Source: Neobacillus pocheonensis (GTDB taxonomy: Bacteria > Bacillota > Bacilli > Bacillales > Cytobacillaceae). From it: 64,000 nucleotides of DNA. The first letter of the stretch is position 1, and the number at the start of each line of letters is the position of its first letter. The stretch covers positions 334,501 to 398,500 of the forward strand of contig JAMQCR010000003.1 of NCBI GenBank assembly GCA_023702235.1. Direction: 5' to 3'. The position numbers were made by a program, and so were the translations under genes. Under the pieces are notes generated by a model that did not search any database, was not told the DNA's origin, and saw nothing but the letters and a program-made list of their open reading frames with translations. Below, piece by piece: positions 42,919-52,540 of the stretch.

Positions 42919-44987
42919 CTAGTTACCCCATTTGAAAATCCGCTTATACCAAGGTGTTTTGGTGTTCGACTTTTGTTTAGATGAAGGGGTGTCAGAACTT
43001 TGTAGATATTTAGTTGAATATTCGGTTGGCTCGGTTCCGGCAACAAAGTAGGTTAACCGTCGAACCGGACAATTATCGGTAGCCAGCTTGCCGTTTGTTG
43101 GATCAACATAAACGCCAACAACTCCTTCTTTTGGCTGCTTGAAGGCTTTAACAGGTTTACCCTTTAAGGCCTCCTCCATAAAATTGGCCCAAATGTTTTT
43201 TGCATATGTTTTTTCAGCGGTCAAATCAATCGGCTTTCCAACATCGTAGCCTGCCCATACGGCTGTAACAAGCTGTGGTGAGAAGCCAATCATCCAGCTA
43301 TCCGTTTCTGTTGAGCCAGATTTTCCAGCATATGGACGTGTAAGCTCTTTTGCGACGGTGCTGCCCGTTACTTTCGCATAGCCGTTAAGTTTTGGATCGA
43401 AAATCCCCGTCATCATTTGTGTCATCACATAGGCTCTAGCTGGATCTAAGACCTGGTCATTCACTTCTTTATTTTCATAGATCACATTTCCATTGTAATC
43501 CTCGACTTTTGTTATCAAGGTTGGAGTTACTTTTTTTCCACCGTTAGCAAATAGGCTGTATGCATTAGCCATATCAATGACCCGGACTCCAGAAGTCCCA
43601 AGTGCAAGAGATGGAACCTTCGCCATTTTCGTCGAAATCCCAAATTTTTTCGCGGTATCAACTAATGTTTCTTCTCCTAAAAACAAATTCGTTTTTACAG
43701 CGAAAATATTATCGGACAAGGCTAGTGCTTGGGCTAATGTGATTTCTCCGTCAGCATATTGGTTGTTAAAGTTATGTGGCGTATAGTCCGGACTGCCATC
43801 ATCAAAATGGAAGGTGGTAAACTCACTTCTCATTGTGGAGGACGGTGTAAATCCTTGACCAAGTGCGGCATAATATAAAAGCGGTTTAATCGTGGAACCA
43901 GGCTGCCTGATTGCCTGAACGGCGCGATTGAAGGGACTTTTTTGATAATCCCTGCCACCGACCATTGCTTTGACATAGCCATTTTTCGGGTCCATGGCGA
44001 CTAAAGCGGTCTCAATTTCAGATGAGCTGGCCACGTTTTTCTTCACTTGTTCCTCAGCCGCTTCCTGCTGTTTGATATTCAGCGTTGTAAACACTTTTAA
44101 GCCGCCGAGAGCAATCGTGCGGTCATCCAAATGCAATTGGGTCTTCAACGCATTTTTTACAGCATCCTGAAAATAAGGAGCCACCTTCACCTCTTGATTC
44201 GCATGCACGCCTACAATGGAGAGTGCCGACTGGGCAGCTGTTCTTGCTGTGTCCTCCTTGATGTAGCCATTCTTCACCATACTTTGCAAAATAATCGACT
44301 GACGCTGCTTAGCGTTTTTCATCGACGCTAGCGGCGAGTACATCCCCGGCCCTTAGGAATACCGGCAAGCATGGAAGCCTCGGCAAGGGTTAATTTGGAT
44401 GCATCCTTGCCAAAATAATAGTGGCTGGCAGCTTGCACACCGTAAGCACCATTACCGTAGTAAATCGTGTTAAGATAGCCTTCAAGAATATCCTTTTTGG
44501 AATAATTCATTTCGAGACGGATCGTATAAAACGCCTCTAATAATTTCCTGGTCCATGTTTTATCATGTTCGAGGAAAAGGTTCCGAGCGTATTGCTGTGT
44601 TATCGTACTTGCGCCTTGCACCTTTCCAAAGGCCCGAACATCCGCGAGCATCGCACCGCCAATTCGTTTAAAATCAAAGCCCTTATGATCGTAAAAATTC
44701 TTATCCTCAATCGAAATGGTCGCGTCCACTAAGCTCGGCGAAACTTTATCTAAAGGGACCCAGTATCGCTCTTGCCCACTATTACTTTCGCCAATTAACG
44801 TTCCGCCATCGGAGAAAAATAAAGTGGATTGTGGAACAGCAAGCGGCGGAGCACCTAATATTTTGGCATAGGCAAGAACGCCAAAGAAGAGAATGAGCAT
44901 ACAAATCATGCCTATCAAACTGATGATGATGAATGCACGCAAATATTTTACTGTTTTTCGAAACCCTTGATCAGTCATGATTTCCAT
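42919..44987 (-). CDS. pbpG: Class A penicillin-binding protein 2D-like (PbpG), frame broken near 44350
   Basis: About 690 residues. N-terminal anchor helix, then glycosyltransferase GT51 (VDATISIEDKNFYDHKGFDF, QGASTITQQYARNLFLEHDK, NTIYYGNGAYGVQAASHYYF) and transpeptidase: SxxK in RQPGSTIKPLLYY, SDN in ALSDNIFAVK, KSG in YAGKSGSTETDSW. The frame breaks at AAGGGCCGGGG (minus strand, 44346-44356); one more base (GGGCCC) gives PKGPGMYSPL and joins both parts. GGGGGTAATAG precedes ATG 44987. In B. subtilis PbpG is forespore-made. Confidence 0.9.
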
Positions 44988-45174
44988 TACTATTACCCCC
45001 CAATTCTAAAAAAGTTATAGTAGTAGTATGAAAAAAATGGAGCTATTTTAAACATTTTCCATAGAAAGATAAAAAATTTATTGGATTTTACTAGATTTCT
45101 CTAGACTTTTTCTCATGTTTGTAATTCAATAGTTTGGGTAGTATAAAAAAATGAGATAATGCGTTAAAGTACTG

Positions 45175-45187
45175 GGGGACAGTCCCC
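45175..45187. repeat. Short palindrome GGGGACAGTCCCC
   Basis: Perfect 13-bp odd palindrome (GGGGAC-A-GTCCCC) in the pbpG-speE intergenic region, of the REP-like kind also seen as GGTGCCTGTCACC elsewhere in this window. Confidence 0.55.
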
Positions 45188-45243
45188 TGTTGCGTTTTAA
45201 AGCGGTAAAGCCAAGATGAGACAATAATGGAAGGAAGATGAAC

Positions 45244-46071
45244 ATGGGAATTTGGTTTACAGAGAAACAGACCCAAAATTTTGGTATCACGATGAAAGTA
45301 AATAAAACCTTACATACAGAGCAAACGGAATTTCAAAAGCTTGATATGATCGAGACAGAAGAGTGGGGCAACATGCTTCTACTAGATGACATGGTTATGA
45401 CATCGGTTAGAGATGAATTTGTTTACCACGAAATGGTGGCGCATGTGCCGTTATTTACGCATCCAAACCCTGAGAACGTTCTTGTTGTCGGCGGCGGCGA
45501 TGGCGGGGTTATTCGTGAAGTATTAAAGCACCCTAGCGTGAAAAAAGCAACGCTTGTTGATATCGATGGAAAAGTCATCGAGTACTCTAAAAAGTTCTTG
45601 CCTGAAATTGCGGGTATGCTCGATGATCCCCGTGTTGATGTTCAAGTAGACGACGGCTTCATGCATATCGCAAACAGCGAAAACGAGTATGACGTGATTA
45701 TGGTAGACTCAACAGAACCAGTCGGCCCTGCTGTAAACCTTTTTACAAAAGGATTCTACGCTGGAATTTCAAAGGCTTTGAAAGAAGATGGAATTTTTGT
45801 AGCGCAATCAGACAACCCTTGGTTTAAGGCGGAGTTGATTCGCAGCGTGCAAAAGGACGTGAAGGAAATCTTCCCGATTACACGCCTTTATGTAGCGAAC
45901 ATCCCTACGTATCCAAGCGGCCTCTGGGCATTTACAATCGGTTCAAAGAAATACGATCCATTAGAAGTAAGCGAAGATCGTTACCACGAAATCGAAACAA
46001 AATACTACACCAAAGAACTCCACAAAGCAGCATTCGTATTGCCTAAATTTGTTGGTGATTTAGTGAAATAA
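45244..46071 (+). CDS. speE: Spermidine synthase
   Basis: 275 residues. Transfers aminopropyl from decarboxylated SAM to putrescine. Family landmarks: GIWFTEKQTQNFGITMKVNK, VVGGGDGGVIREVLKHPSVK (nucleotide loop), DVIMVDSTEPVGPAVNLF (catalytic Asp), YPSGLWAFTIGSKKYDP. The ATG at 45238 is also in frame; 45244 gives the normal N-terminus and a better distance to GGAAGGA. speB follows after a 140-bp repeat-bearing gap. Confidence 0.95.
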   Translation: MGIWFTEKQTQNFGITMKVNKTLHTEQTEFQKLDMIETEEWGNMLLLDDMVMTSVRDEFVYHEMVAHVPLFTHPNPENVLVVGGGDGGVIREVLKHPSVKKATLVDIDGKVIEYSKKFLPEIAGMLDDPRVDVQVDDGFMHIANSENEYDVIMVDSTEPVGPAVNLFTKGFYAGISKALKEDGIFVAQSDNPWFKAELIRSVQKDVKEIFPITRLYVANIPTYPSGLWAFTIGSKKYDPLEVSEDRYHEIETKYYTKELHKAAFVLPKFVGDLVK

Positions 46072-46095
46072 GTGAAATAGTGCTTGACAAAATTT

Positions 46096-46169
46096 GGTGC
46101 CTGTCACCACGATAGTGTCTTTTCCCCGTGGACAAAATAGAGTTTTGTCTACAAACGGTGCCTGTCACT
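46096..46169. repeat. Two REP-like GGTGCCTGTCAC(C/T) units between speE and speB
   Basis: GGTGCCTGTCACC at 46096-46108 and GGTGCCTGTCACT at 46157-46169, with further GTCAC fragments to 46193. Same motif family as at 22357 (GGTGCCAGGCACC) and in the hairpin at 47096. No transposase gene is near. Confidence 0.55.
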
Positions 46170-46212
46170 GAAAATTGTCACCGAAAATGTCACTTTTAAG
46201 GAGGTTATTATG

Positions 46213-47084
46213 ATGCGTTTTGATGAGGCTTATTCGGGGAATGTGTTTATTAAGAGTGATCCGAGTTTTGAGGAAAGTAAGGCGGTATTGTACGGGATGC
46301 CGATGGATTGGACGGTTAGTTATCGTCCGGGTTCGCGCTTTGGTCCAACAAGGATCCGTGAGGTGTCGATTGGTCTTGAGGAGTATAGCGCCTATCTCGA
46401 CCGCGAGCTTGAGGATGTAAAATATTTTGATGCGGGCGATATTCCGCTTCCATTTGGAAATCCCCAAAAAAGTTTGGATTTGATTGAAGAATTCGTCACC
46501 AAAATCCTTGCTGCTGATAAATTTCCGCTTGGGATGGGCGGCGAACATTTAGTTTCTTGGCCCGTTATGAAAGCTGTCTATAAGAAATACCCTGATTTAG
46601 CGATTATCCATATGGACGCCCATACCGATTTGCGCGAGCAATATGAAGGGGAGCCATTGTCCCACTCGACGCCAATTCGCAAAATTGCCGAGTTGATTGG
46701 CCGCAAAATGTTTATTCTTTCGGAATCCGCTCCGGCATGAAGGAAGAATTTGAGTGGGCGAAAAACGTTGGCATGCATATCTCCAAATTCGAGGTTCATC
46801 AGCCGTTGAAGGAAATCCTGCCAGATCTCGTCGGCCGTCCAGTTTATGTAACGATTGATATCGATGTATTGGACCCGGCACACGCACCTGGAACAGGGAC
46901 GGTTGATTGCGGCGGAATCACATCCAGAGAGCTGCTTGCTTCAATCCATGAAATTGCCCGCTCCGGTGTGAACGTCGTCGGCGGCGACCTTGTTGAAGTT
47001 GCCCCGATTTATGATTCTTCCGAGCAAACAGCAAATACAGCCAGTAAATTGATCCGTGAAATGATTCTTGGCTGGGTAAAATAA
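46213..47084 (+). CDS. speB: Agmatinase, frame broken near 46701
   Basis: About 290 residues, ureohydrolase family; splits agmatine to putrescine and urea, feeding SpeE. Metal ligands: GGEHLVSWP (His), DAHTDLR (Asp/His/Asp) and TIDIDVLDPAHAPGTG (Asp/Asp). The frame breaks at GATTGGCCGCAAAA (46696-46709); adding C (GGCCC) gives ELIGPQNVYSFGIRSGMKEE and connects both halves. AAGGAGG before the start; ATG 46213 rather than 46210 gives the usual MRFDEAYSG. Near-certainly intact in the cell. Confidence 0.92.
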
Positions 47085-47095
47085 CATAAATCGGT

Positions 47096-47128
47096 GCCTG
47101 TCCCAGGATTGGGGCAGGCTTCTTTTGA
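47096..47128 (+). terminator. Terminator after speB built from a REP-like unit
   Basis: GCCTGTCCC / GGGGCAGGC stem with a short loop and TTCTTTTG tail; the left arm is part of a GGTGCCTGTCCC motif. Confidence 0.7.
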
Positions 47129-47153
47129 ATTCACAGGCTTAAATGGGTATAAT
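47125..47153 (+). promoter_or_regulatory. Promoter of ywiB-argS
   Basis: TTGAAT (47125-47130), 17-bp spacer, TATAAT (47148-47153). Confidence 0.75.
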
Positions 47154-47260
47154 AGAGAAAGCGAATTTCAAACAGTGATTAAATTAGCATGACTAATACA
47201 TATCAAAAGAGCTTTAGGGAGTTCCTTTTTAAAAGAAAAAAATAAGGGAGTGTGTCTCGC

Positions 47261-47668
47261 TTGTCGATCCCTGAAATACCTGTGAGAATTAAGGTGAAAA
47301 CAACTATTGATCAGCAGGATACTTTTGAGTTGACTGTTTTTGGTCGCTATTATAAAAAAGAAAATGCTGCTTTTCTTCAGTATGAGGAAGTGATGGAAGA
47401 GGGGAGCGTCCGCACGACTGTTAAAGTGGCTGCTGAAGAGGCACTGATTTTACGAAATGGCGCGGTTAAAATGCGATTGCCTTTTACGTTACATAAGAAA
47501 ATGAAGGGCAGCTATGAAATGCCGTTTGGTCGATTTGAAACGACGACAACGGCGAAAAGAATTGAACATACTGAGGGTTTAATTGACATCCTTTACGATT
47601 TTGCGATGCAGGGAAGTCAAGAAAATACATACCATTTAGAAATTACCTTTCAGGAGGATATGAAATGA
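47261..47668 (+). CDS. ywiB: YwiB, DUF1934 beta-barrel protein
   Basis: 135 residues, lipocalin-like beta-barrel family of unknown function: VRIKVKTTIDQQDTFELTVF, YLQ-type FLQYEEVMEEGSVRTTVKV, LRNGAVKMRLPFTLHKKMKG, then FETTTTAKRIEHTEGLIDIL. TTG 47261 is preferred over GTG 47252, since AAGGGAG is only 1 bp from the latter. The stop overlaps the argS start (ATGA), conserved pairing in bacilli. Confidence 0.85.
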   Translation: MSIPEIPVRIKVKTTIDQQDTFELTVFGRYYKKENAAFLQYEEVMEEGSVRTTVKVAAEEALILRNGAVKMRLPFTLHKKMKGSYEMPFGRFETTTTAKRIEHTEGLIDILYDFAMQGSQENTYHLEITFQEDMK

Positions 47669-49332
47669 ATATTGTTGAGCAGGTCCAAAGTAAAATAAAG
47701 GAAGAAATTCGAGCGGCTGTTTTGAAGGCAGAGTTGGCGACAATTGACCAAATTCCTGATGTGATTCTTGAAATCCCGAAGGAAAAGGCCATGGCGACTA
47801 CTCTACAAATATGGCGATGCAGCTTGCAAGAGTGGCCAAGAAGGCACCAAGAATGATTGCCGAAGCCTTGGTGAACAATTTTGACCGTTCAAAGGCATCG
47901 ATTGAAAAAATTGAATTAGCCGGTCCTGGGTTTATCAATTTTTACATGGATAATAGCTACTTAACGTCTCTGATTCCGACTGTCCTCGAAGCAGGAGAAA
48001 AGTATGGGGAAACAGAAGTGGGCAACAAGCAGAAAATCCAGGTTGAGTTTGTGTCCGCGAATCCAACAGGTGACCTACATCTTGGACATGCTCGCGGTGC
48101 CGCCGTCGGCGATTCACTATGCAATATTTTAGCAAAAGCGGGCTATGATGTTTCCCGTGAGTATTATATTAACGATGCTGGAAACCAAATTAATAATCTT
48201 GCCCTATCCGTGGAAGCGCGTTATTTCCAGGCGCTTGGTCTGGAAAAAGAAATGCCGGAGGATGGTTATCACGGTGCTGATATTATCGGCATCGGTAAGT
48301 CTTTAGCCAAAGAGTTCAGCGATAAGTATGTGAACGTTTCGGAGCAGGAGCGTTTTGAATTTTTCCGTGAGTACGGCTTAAAATATGAAATGGCAAAGTT
48401 GAAAGAGGACCTTGGCGATTTCCGCGTGAGCTTTGATGTGTGGTTCTCAGAAACGTCCCTTTATAAGAATGGCAAAATTGATGAGGCTTTAAAGGCATTG
48501 CGTGCAACTGGTTATATTTACGATGAGGAGGGCGCGACGTGGCTCCGCTCTACGGACTTTGGCGATGACAAGGACCGTGTGTTAATCAAGCAGGACGGTT
48601 CATACACGTATTTAACCCCTGATATTGCCTATCATAAGGACAAGCTTGACCGCGGTTTTGAGAAATTAATCAATATTTGGGGTGCGGACCATCATGGCTA
48701 TATCCCGAGGATGAAGGCGGCGATTCAGGCGTTAGGCTATGAAAAGGATGCCCTCGAGGTTGAAATCATTCAGCTTGTTCACCTTTATAAAAATGGTGAA
48801 AAAATGAAAATGAGCAAGCGGACAGGTAAAGCTGTAACAATGCGTGATTTGGTTGATGAGGTCGGCCTTGATGCGGTGCGTTACTTCTTTGCAATGCGCA
48901 GCTCGGATACCCACATGGACTTCGACTTGGATTTAGCGGTTTCTGAATCCAATGAAAATCCGGTATTTTACGCACAATATGCTCATGCTCGTATCTCCAG
49001 CATCTTGCGTCAGGGCGAAGAACAGGGCGTGCAAGTAGACGGGCAGGCTAATTTCTCGTTAATTCAATCGGAAAAAGAAATCGATCTTTTGAAGAAGCTT
49101 GGAGAATTTCCGCAAGCGGTTAGTGAAGCCGCGGTTAAGCGCGTGCCGCACCGCATTACGAACTATATCTTTGAACTTGCGTCAACATTCCACAGCTTTT
49201 ATAATGCGGAGAAGGTTCTCGACAGCGAGTATCCAGAGCGTACTGTGCCGGCTGGCATTGATCAAGGCGGTTCAAATCTCGTTGAAAAATGCCTTGGCAT
49301 TAATTGGCGTTTCAGCTCCTGAAAAAATGTAA
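47665..49332 (+). CDS. argS: Arginyl-tRNA synthetase, frame broken near 47790 and 49247
   Basis: About 556 residues, class I synthetase; essential. HIGH-type motif in NPTGDLHLGHARGAAVGD, KMSK motif in EKMKMSKRTGKAV, anticodon domain to ALIKAVQISLKNALALIGVS. The frame breaks at AAGGCCATGG (47787-47796), one extra C giving EKAHGDYSTNMAMQLARVAK, and at GTGCCGGCTGG (49244-49254), where two bases (both at GGCC-like spots) rejoin LALIKAVQ. Since an organism cannot live without this gene unless there is a second copy, the breaks are strong evidence of sequence errors. Confidence 0.93.
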
Positions 49333-49348
49333 ATTTGTCTTGTTGAAA

Positions 49349-49378
49349 GCTCCCTTCCTTGGTAGAAGGGGGTTTTTT
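49349..49378 (+). terminator. Terminator after argS
   Basis: CTCCCTTC / GAAGGGGG stem, 7-nt loop, six T. Confidence 0.85.
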
Positions 49379-49492
49379 GCAGTATGTGCTTTCAAAATTG
49401 GCGGAATTATTCCCAAACCCAGCAGAATAAATAAGACAATCCGCGGAATAAAGTAAAGTTCACATTCCTGTAAAATCAAAGTAGAAAAAAAT

Positions 49493-49522
49493 TGAATAGT
49501 CCCTTAAAAATGGTAAATATTA
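49493..49522 (+). promoter_or_regulatory. Possible SigG/SigF-type promoter of sspH
   Basis: TGAATA (49493-49498), 17-bp spacer, AATATTA (49516-49522), near the forespore consensus GnATR / CATnnTA; the expected start lies about 23 bp before the ATG. Tentative. Confidence 0.4.
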
Positions 49523-49552
49523 AAAAGGAACTATCCTAGAGGAGTGAACCGA

Positions 49553-49735
49553 ATGAATGTAGGGAGAGCAAAGGAAATAGTGGAGTCCCCGGAAGTATTC
49601 AATGTTACGTATGAGGGGACCCCTGTTATTATTCAACACGTGGATGAAACAACGAAAATGGCGAGGATTTATTCACGAACAGAGCCAGAGGATGAGCGGG
49701 ATGTACCGGTTTTAAACTTAATTGAAGAAGGATAA
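49553..49735 (+). CDS. sspH: H-type small acid-soluble spore protein
   Basis: 60 residues: MNVGRAKEIVESPEVFNVTY then GTPVIIQHVDETTKMARIYS and DVPVLNLIEEG, the full pattern of SspH-type SASPs packed into the forespore. ATG 49553 has GAGGAG 8 bp upstream. A forespore-type promoter precedes and a terminator follows. Confidence 0.93.
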   Translation: MNVGRAKEIVESPEVFNVTYEGTPVIIQHVDETTKMARIYSRTEPEDERDVPVLNLIEEG

Positions 49736-49737
49736 AA

Positions 49738-49765
49738 AAGCATCGGACCTTAATCCGATGCTTAA
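49738..49765. terminator. Terminator between sspH and the DUF4023 gene
   Basis: Perfect stem AAGCATCGGA / TCCGATGCTT with a short loop, between convergent genes. The plus-strand T run is weak. Confidence 0.75.
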
Positions 49766-49777
49766 CCTTTATTTAAC

Positions 49778-49904
49778 CTATCCCCTTGAGTGCTGCCCAT
49801 TAGGTAACTTTTTCTCGGCTGCCATTGCCGTTCCGCTTTTTATTTTGTTCCTGTTTCTTTTTATCTTCATTCAATTTTTGAACATATTCATGTGTGTTCT
49901 CCAT
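49778..49904 (-). CDS. DUF4023-like very small protein, frame broken near 49820
   Basis: About 41-42 residues on the minus strand, AAGGAGGG 8 bp before ATG 49904: MENTHEYVQKLNEDKKKQEQ then NKKRNGNG. The direct frame stops at 49800, but shifting one base (or adding one base to each of two GGCC-like spots, AATGGC and CAGCCG) yields AEKKLPNGQHSRG and a stop at 49778, which is the usual EKLPNxQH end of this family as I remember it. Lysine- and Asn-rich, no membrane segment; function unknown. Confidence 0.6.
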
Positions 49905-49971
49905 CAAATTCCCTCCTTGATTATCGAACTAGTTGTTACTTTAACCATTCCTGGTTGAATTAATGCATCCA

Positions 49972-50928
49972 CTATTTCACTTCAATTTGTGCACCGCCAA
50001 TTCGCTTAAAGCCCCGTAGTTTACTAATGTCCTCGACTAATTTCAACAGTGCCTGGTCCTTCGCTTTCGCCTCAATCATAAAATCGACATCCTGCCCAAC
50101 CTCTTTTATCAGCATCAAAAAAGGCATTATAAATTCAGGATCGACGAAATCGGCATGGGAACGAAATTCCTTCTTAGTTTTCGGAGAGGAGATATGAATT
50201 TTAGGCGTGTGCTCTACATGCTCCCATGTCCCGAAAATCCTAGGCAGCAACTCCTCGAGCGGTGTTTCACAGAGATTTGCCATATGGTGGTGGTAGTCAA
50301 ATACAAACGGTATCGTTTCCTTCACACAGGCTGCTAATGTTTCCTCAGCGGTATACGTCTTATCATCATTTTCTAAGGTCATCACCTTTTTAATAGGTGC
50401 CGGCAAACTTTGTAAATTTTGATGAAACCTTGCTAAGGCTTGCTCCTTATCCCCATAGGCACCGCCAATATGAATATTGATCAGTCCCTTCTGCTCAATT
50501 CCCATTGCCTCAAACATCCGATAATGGTATTCCATATCTACAACAGCATTTTCAGTAATACCAGCTTGAGAAGAGGTAAACAACGTAAATTGATTCGGAT
50601 GAAAGCTGACTCGCAGCTGTTTCTTTTTTACCAAATCGCCAATTTCCTGCCACTCCTTACGAAACGGGGTGGTAAAATCCCAGCGCACCTCGGGATGGGT
50701 GGCAAGTGGCACAATTGAACTGGAAAAGCGATAGACCTCAATTTCATGGCCAAGATTGTAGTAAAGCATCCGTTGGGTATGATCAAGATTTTGCTTCGTC
50801 ACGTGATGCAGTTTTACCAAGCGTTCCTGCTCGCTTAACTGTTGATAGCGCGTAAAGGTGAGCGTCTTGGCTGGAGAAGCGTCCCATAAACTAATCGCAT
50901 GTGAAACATAGCCAAAACGAATCTTCAT
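49972..50928 (-). CDS. uvsE: UV DNA-damage endonuclease UvsE
   Basis: 318-residue TIM-barrel endonuclease (UVDE family) that nicks 5' of UV photoproducts. Metal-binding residues are in order: RVSFHPNQFTLF, INIHIGGAYGDK, VMTLENDDKTYT (Glu), FVFDYHHHMAN (Asp/His/His), and IHISSPK. Overlaps the stop of the upstream cardiolipin synthase gene by 4 bp (ATGA), a ywjE-ywjD pair as in B. subtilis, where the genes are forespore-expressed. Confidence 0.94.
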   Translation of the reverse strand: MKIRFGYVSHAISLWDASPAKTLTFTRYQQLSEQERLVKLHHVTKQNLDHTQRMLYYNLGHEIEVYRFSSSIVPLATHPEVRWDFTTPFRKEWQEIGDLVKKKQLRVSFHPNQFTLFTSSQAGITENAVVDMEYHYRMFEAMGIEQKGLINIHIGGAYGDKEQALARFHQNLQSLPAPIKKVMTLENDDKTYTAEETLAACVKETIPFVFDYHHHMANLCETPLEELLPRIFGTWEHVEHTPKIHISSPKTKKEFRSHADFVDPEFIMPFLMLIKEVGQDVDFMIEAKAKDQALLKLVEDISKLRGFKRIGGAQIEVK

Positions 50929-52205
50929 TGTTCGTTAACTCCTGTCGCGGAATTTTTTGAAAAAACTAGTCCGATTAAGGATTCACGGGTAAATCCTTTC
51001 ATTTTATAAAAAAAGGAAATAGCACCAGCAATCTTTTCTTTACATGACCGGAGGAAATTAGGCGTATTTAGATCATCCAAAGTCAATGGTCTGGAATCGA
51101 GGATATCCCTACGTAAAACGCCTGTTAGGCGTCCGATAAATTCCCGATCGTAGATCAAACAGTTAATTTCCTTGTTTAAAAATAGGCTTCTTTTATCAAA
51201 ATTAGCTGTTCCGATATCGCAAACTTTGTCATCGATTACAATCGTTTTGGCATGGTAAAAACCATTTTTATATTGGTAAACCTGGACGCCCTCTTTCAAA
51301 AGCCTGCGCAAATACGAGAATGAAGCTTCTTGGACGAGCATGTGATCTGCAGTATAAGGGACAACGATTGAAATCTCGATTCCTTGCCGCGCTGCTTGAA
51401 TCAATTCCTGCAAAAGCTTCTTGCTCGGTATAAAATAAGGGCTGCCAATCATAATTGATGTTGTTGCTTTTTGGATTAAGTTAAGAAACGATGCTTCGAG
51501 ATGGTTTGCCTCAGTAGGAACGAACTGATGGCGAACACGGCCCTTAGCTAATTTGGGAAAATAACGGGAAGTCCCTAGTAAATCTTCCTGCCCATATTCT
51601 CTCCAATCAATTAAAAACTCACTTTGTAAGAAGGTTACACTTTCGCCGGTGATTTTTAAATGATAATCGCGCCAAGGGCTTAGTACCTGGTCTGCATCAA
51701 TATATTCTTTGCCAATATTAAAACCGCCAAGGTAGCCAATTTTACCGTCGATAATCGAAATCTTTCGGTGATTGCGCACTTGAGAGGAATAAAAAAGAAA
51801 CGGGAGCTTTAGAGTATTGCTAAAGGCAAAACGGACACCCGCTTCCCGTAGTGACCGTACCATTTGCGTGGTCACCCTATAGCTCCCAATCCGATCAAGC
51901 AGCAACCGGACTTCAATTCCCTCGGCCGCTTTTTCTTTTAAAATATGTAAAAATTCATGGCTAAACGTATCCGCTTTGACAATATAAAACAATACATGAA
52001 TATGTTTTTCGGCCTTTTTCAATTCGTCAAAATAATCGGCAAACAATTCCTTGCCATGAGGGAAGATGTCAAAGTTTCCATGGATGATCGGGGTTTCAAT
52101 TTTACGGACAAGGGAGAGATGCTTCTTTCTTCCTAACGTAAAATCGATAAATAGCCATAGAATGATGAGAAGGATAAATCCAATTAAAATGAGTGCGAAA
52201 TTCAT
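50925..52205 (-). CDS. cls: Cardiolipin synthase-type phospholipase D (YwjE-like)
   Basis: About 426 residues. One N-terminal membrane helix (MNFALILIGFILLIILWLFI), then two phospholipase D half-sites: HRKISIIDGKIGYLGGFN and HAKTIVIDDKVCDIGTANFD (HxKx4D). The single N-terminal helix and shorter length fit YwjE/ClsB rather than the two-helix ClsA. ATG 52205 with GGAGG is preferred to TTG 52223. Followed by uvsE. Confidence 0.9.
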   Translation of the reverse strand: MNFALILIGFILLIILWLFIDFTLGRKKHLSLVRKIETPIIHGNFDIFPHGKELFADYFDELKKAEKHIHVLFYIVKADTFSHEFLHILKEKAAEGIEVRLLLDRIGSYRVTTQMVRSLREAGVRFAFSNTLKLPFLFYSSQVRNHRKISIIDGKIGYLGGFNIGKEYIDADQVLSPWRDYHLKITGESVTFLQSEFLIDWREYGQEDLLGTSRYFPKLAKGRVRHQFVPTEANHLEASFLNLIQKATTSIMIGSPYFIPSKKLLQELIQAARQGIEISIVVPYTADHMLVQEASFSYLRRLLKEGVQVYQYKNGFYHAKTIVIDDKVCDIGTANFDKRSLFLNKEINCLIYDREFIGRLTGVLRRDILDSRPLTLDDLNTPNFLRSCKEKIAGAISFFYKMKGFTRESLIGLVFSKNSATGVNEQ

Positions 52206-52290
52206 GTGACTCTGTTCCTCCAATCCGTTCTGTTAGGGTTGCCAAAAGCGGTCCGTTCTATGAATTTTAGGCACCACTGAAAAAAAGTCA

Positions 52291-52318
52291 TTGACTGAAT
52301 GCTCATTCATAATATAAT
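52291..52318 (+). promoter_or_regulatory. fadF promoter with a palindrome in the spacer
   Basis: TTGACT (52291-52296), 16-bp spacer, TATAAT (52313-52318). Spacer contains TGAATG-CT-CATTCA (52296-52309), whose arms equal those of the B. subtilis FadR operator (TGAATG...CATTCA) but with 2 rather than 6 bases between them. A TetR-family protein encoded at 59495 is a candidate binder. Confidence 0.6.
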
Positions 52319-52365
52319 AGAGGTAAGTGTATGTTCAGAAAATTTAAAAACGATTAAATTTTCAC

Positions 52366-52489
52366 AAGAAGAGCGGAAGCGCCTTGGTCAGCCCCGACAG
52401 CTACTTACGGGCATGCCGGTGAAGTCGTTCTTTGACTTCATCGGCATGACCGAAGTGACTCGAGGGGCTAGGCTGCTTGCGCTAGACAG
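52366..52489 (+). repeat. Dispersed intergenic hairpin repeat
   Basis: Begins AGAAGAGCGGAAGCGCCTTGG, ends GAGGGGCTAGG..GCGCTAGACA. Centre: GGCATGCCGGTGAAGTC pairs with GACTTCATCGGCATGACC. It sits between the fadF promoter and the fadF ribosome site, so it is transcribed as leader RNA. Confidence 0.8.
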
Positions 52490-52540
52490 TTCTCAGAGTT
52501 TAAAGATTAAACAACAACTTAAGGGGAAGGGGCGTTTTGA

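Noticed and set aside
52296..52309. Canonical FadR operator
   Set aside because: Arms match but the spacing between TGAATG and CATTCA is 2 instead of 6 bases, so I report it only as an operator-like palindrome.
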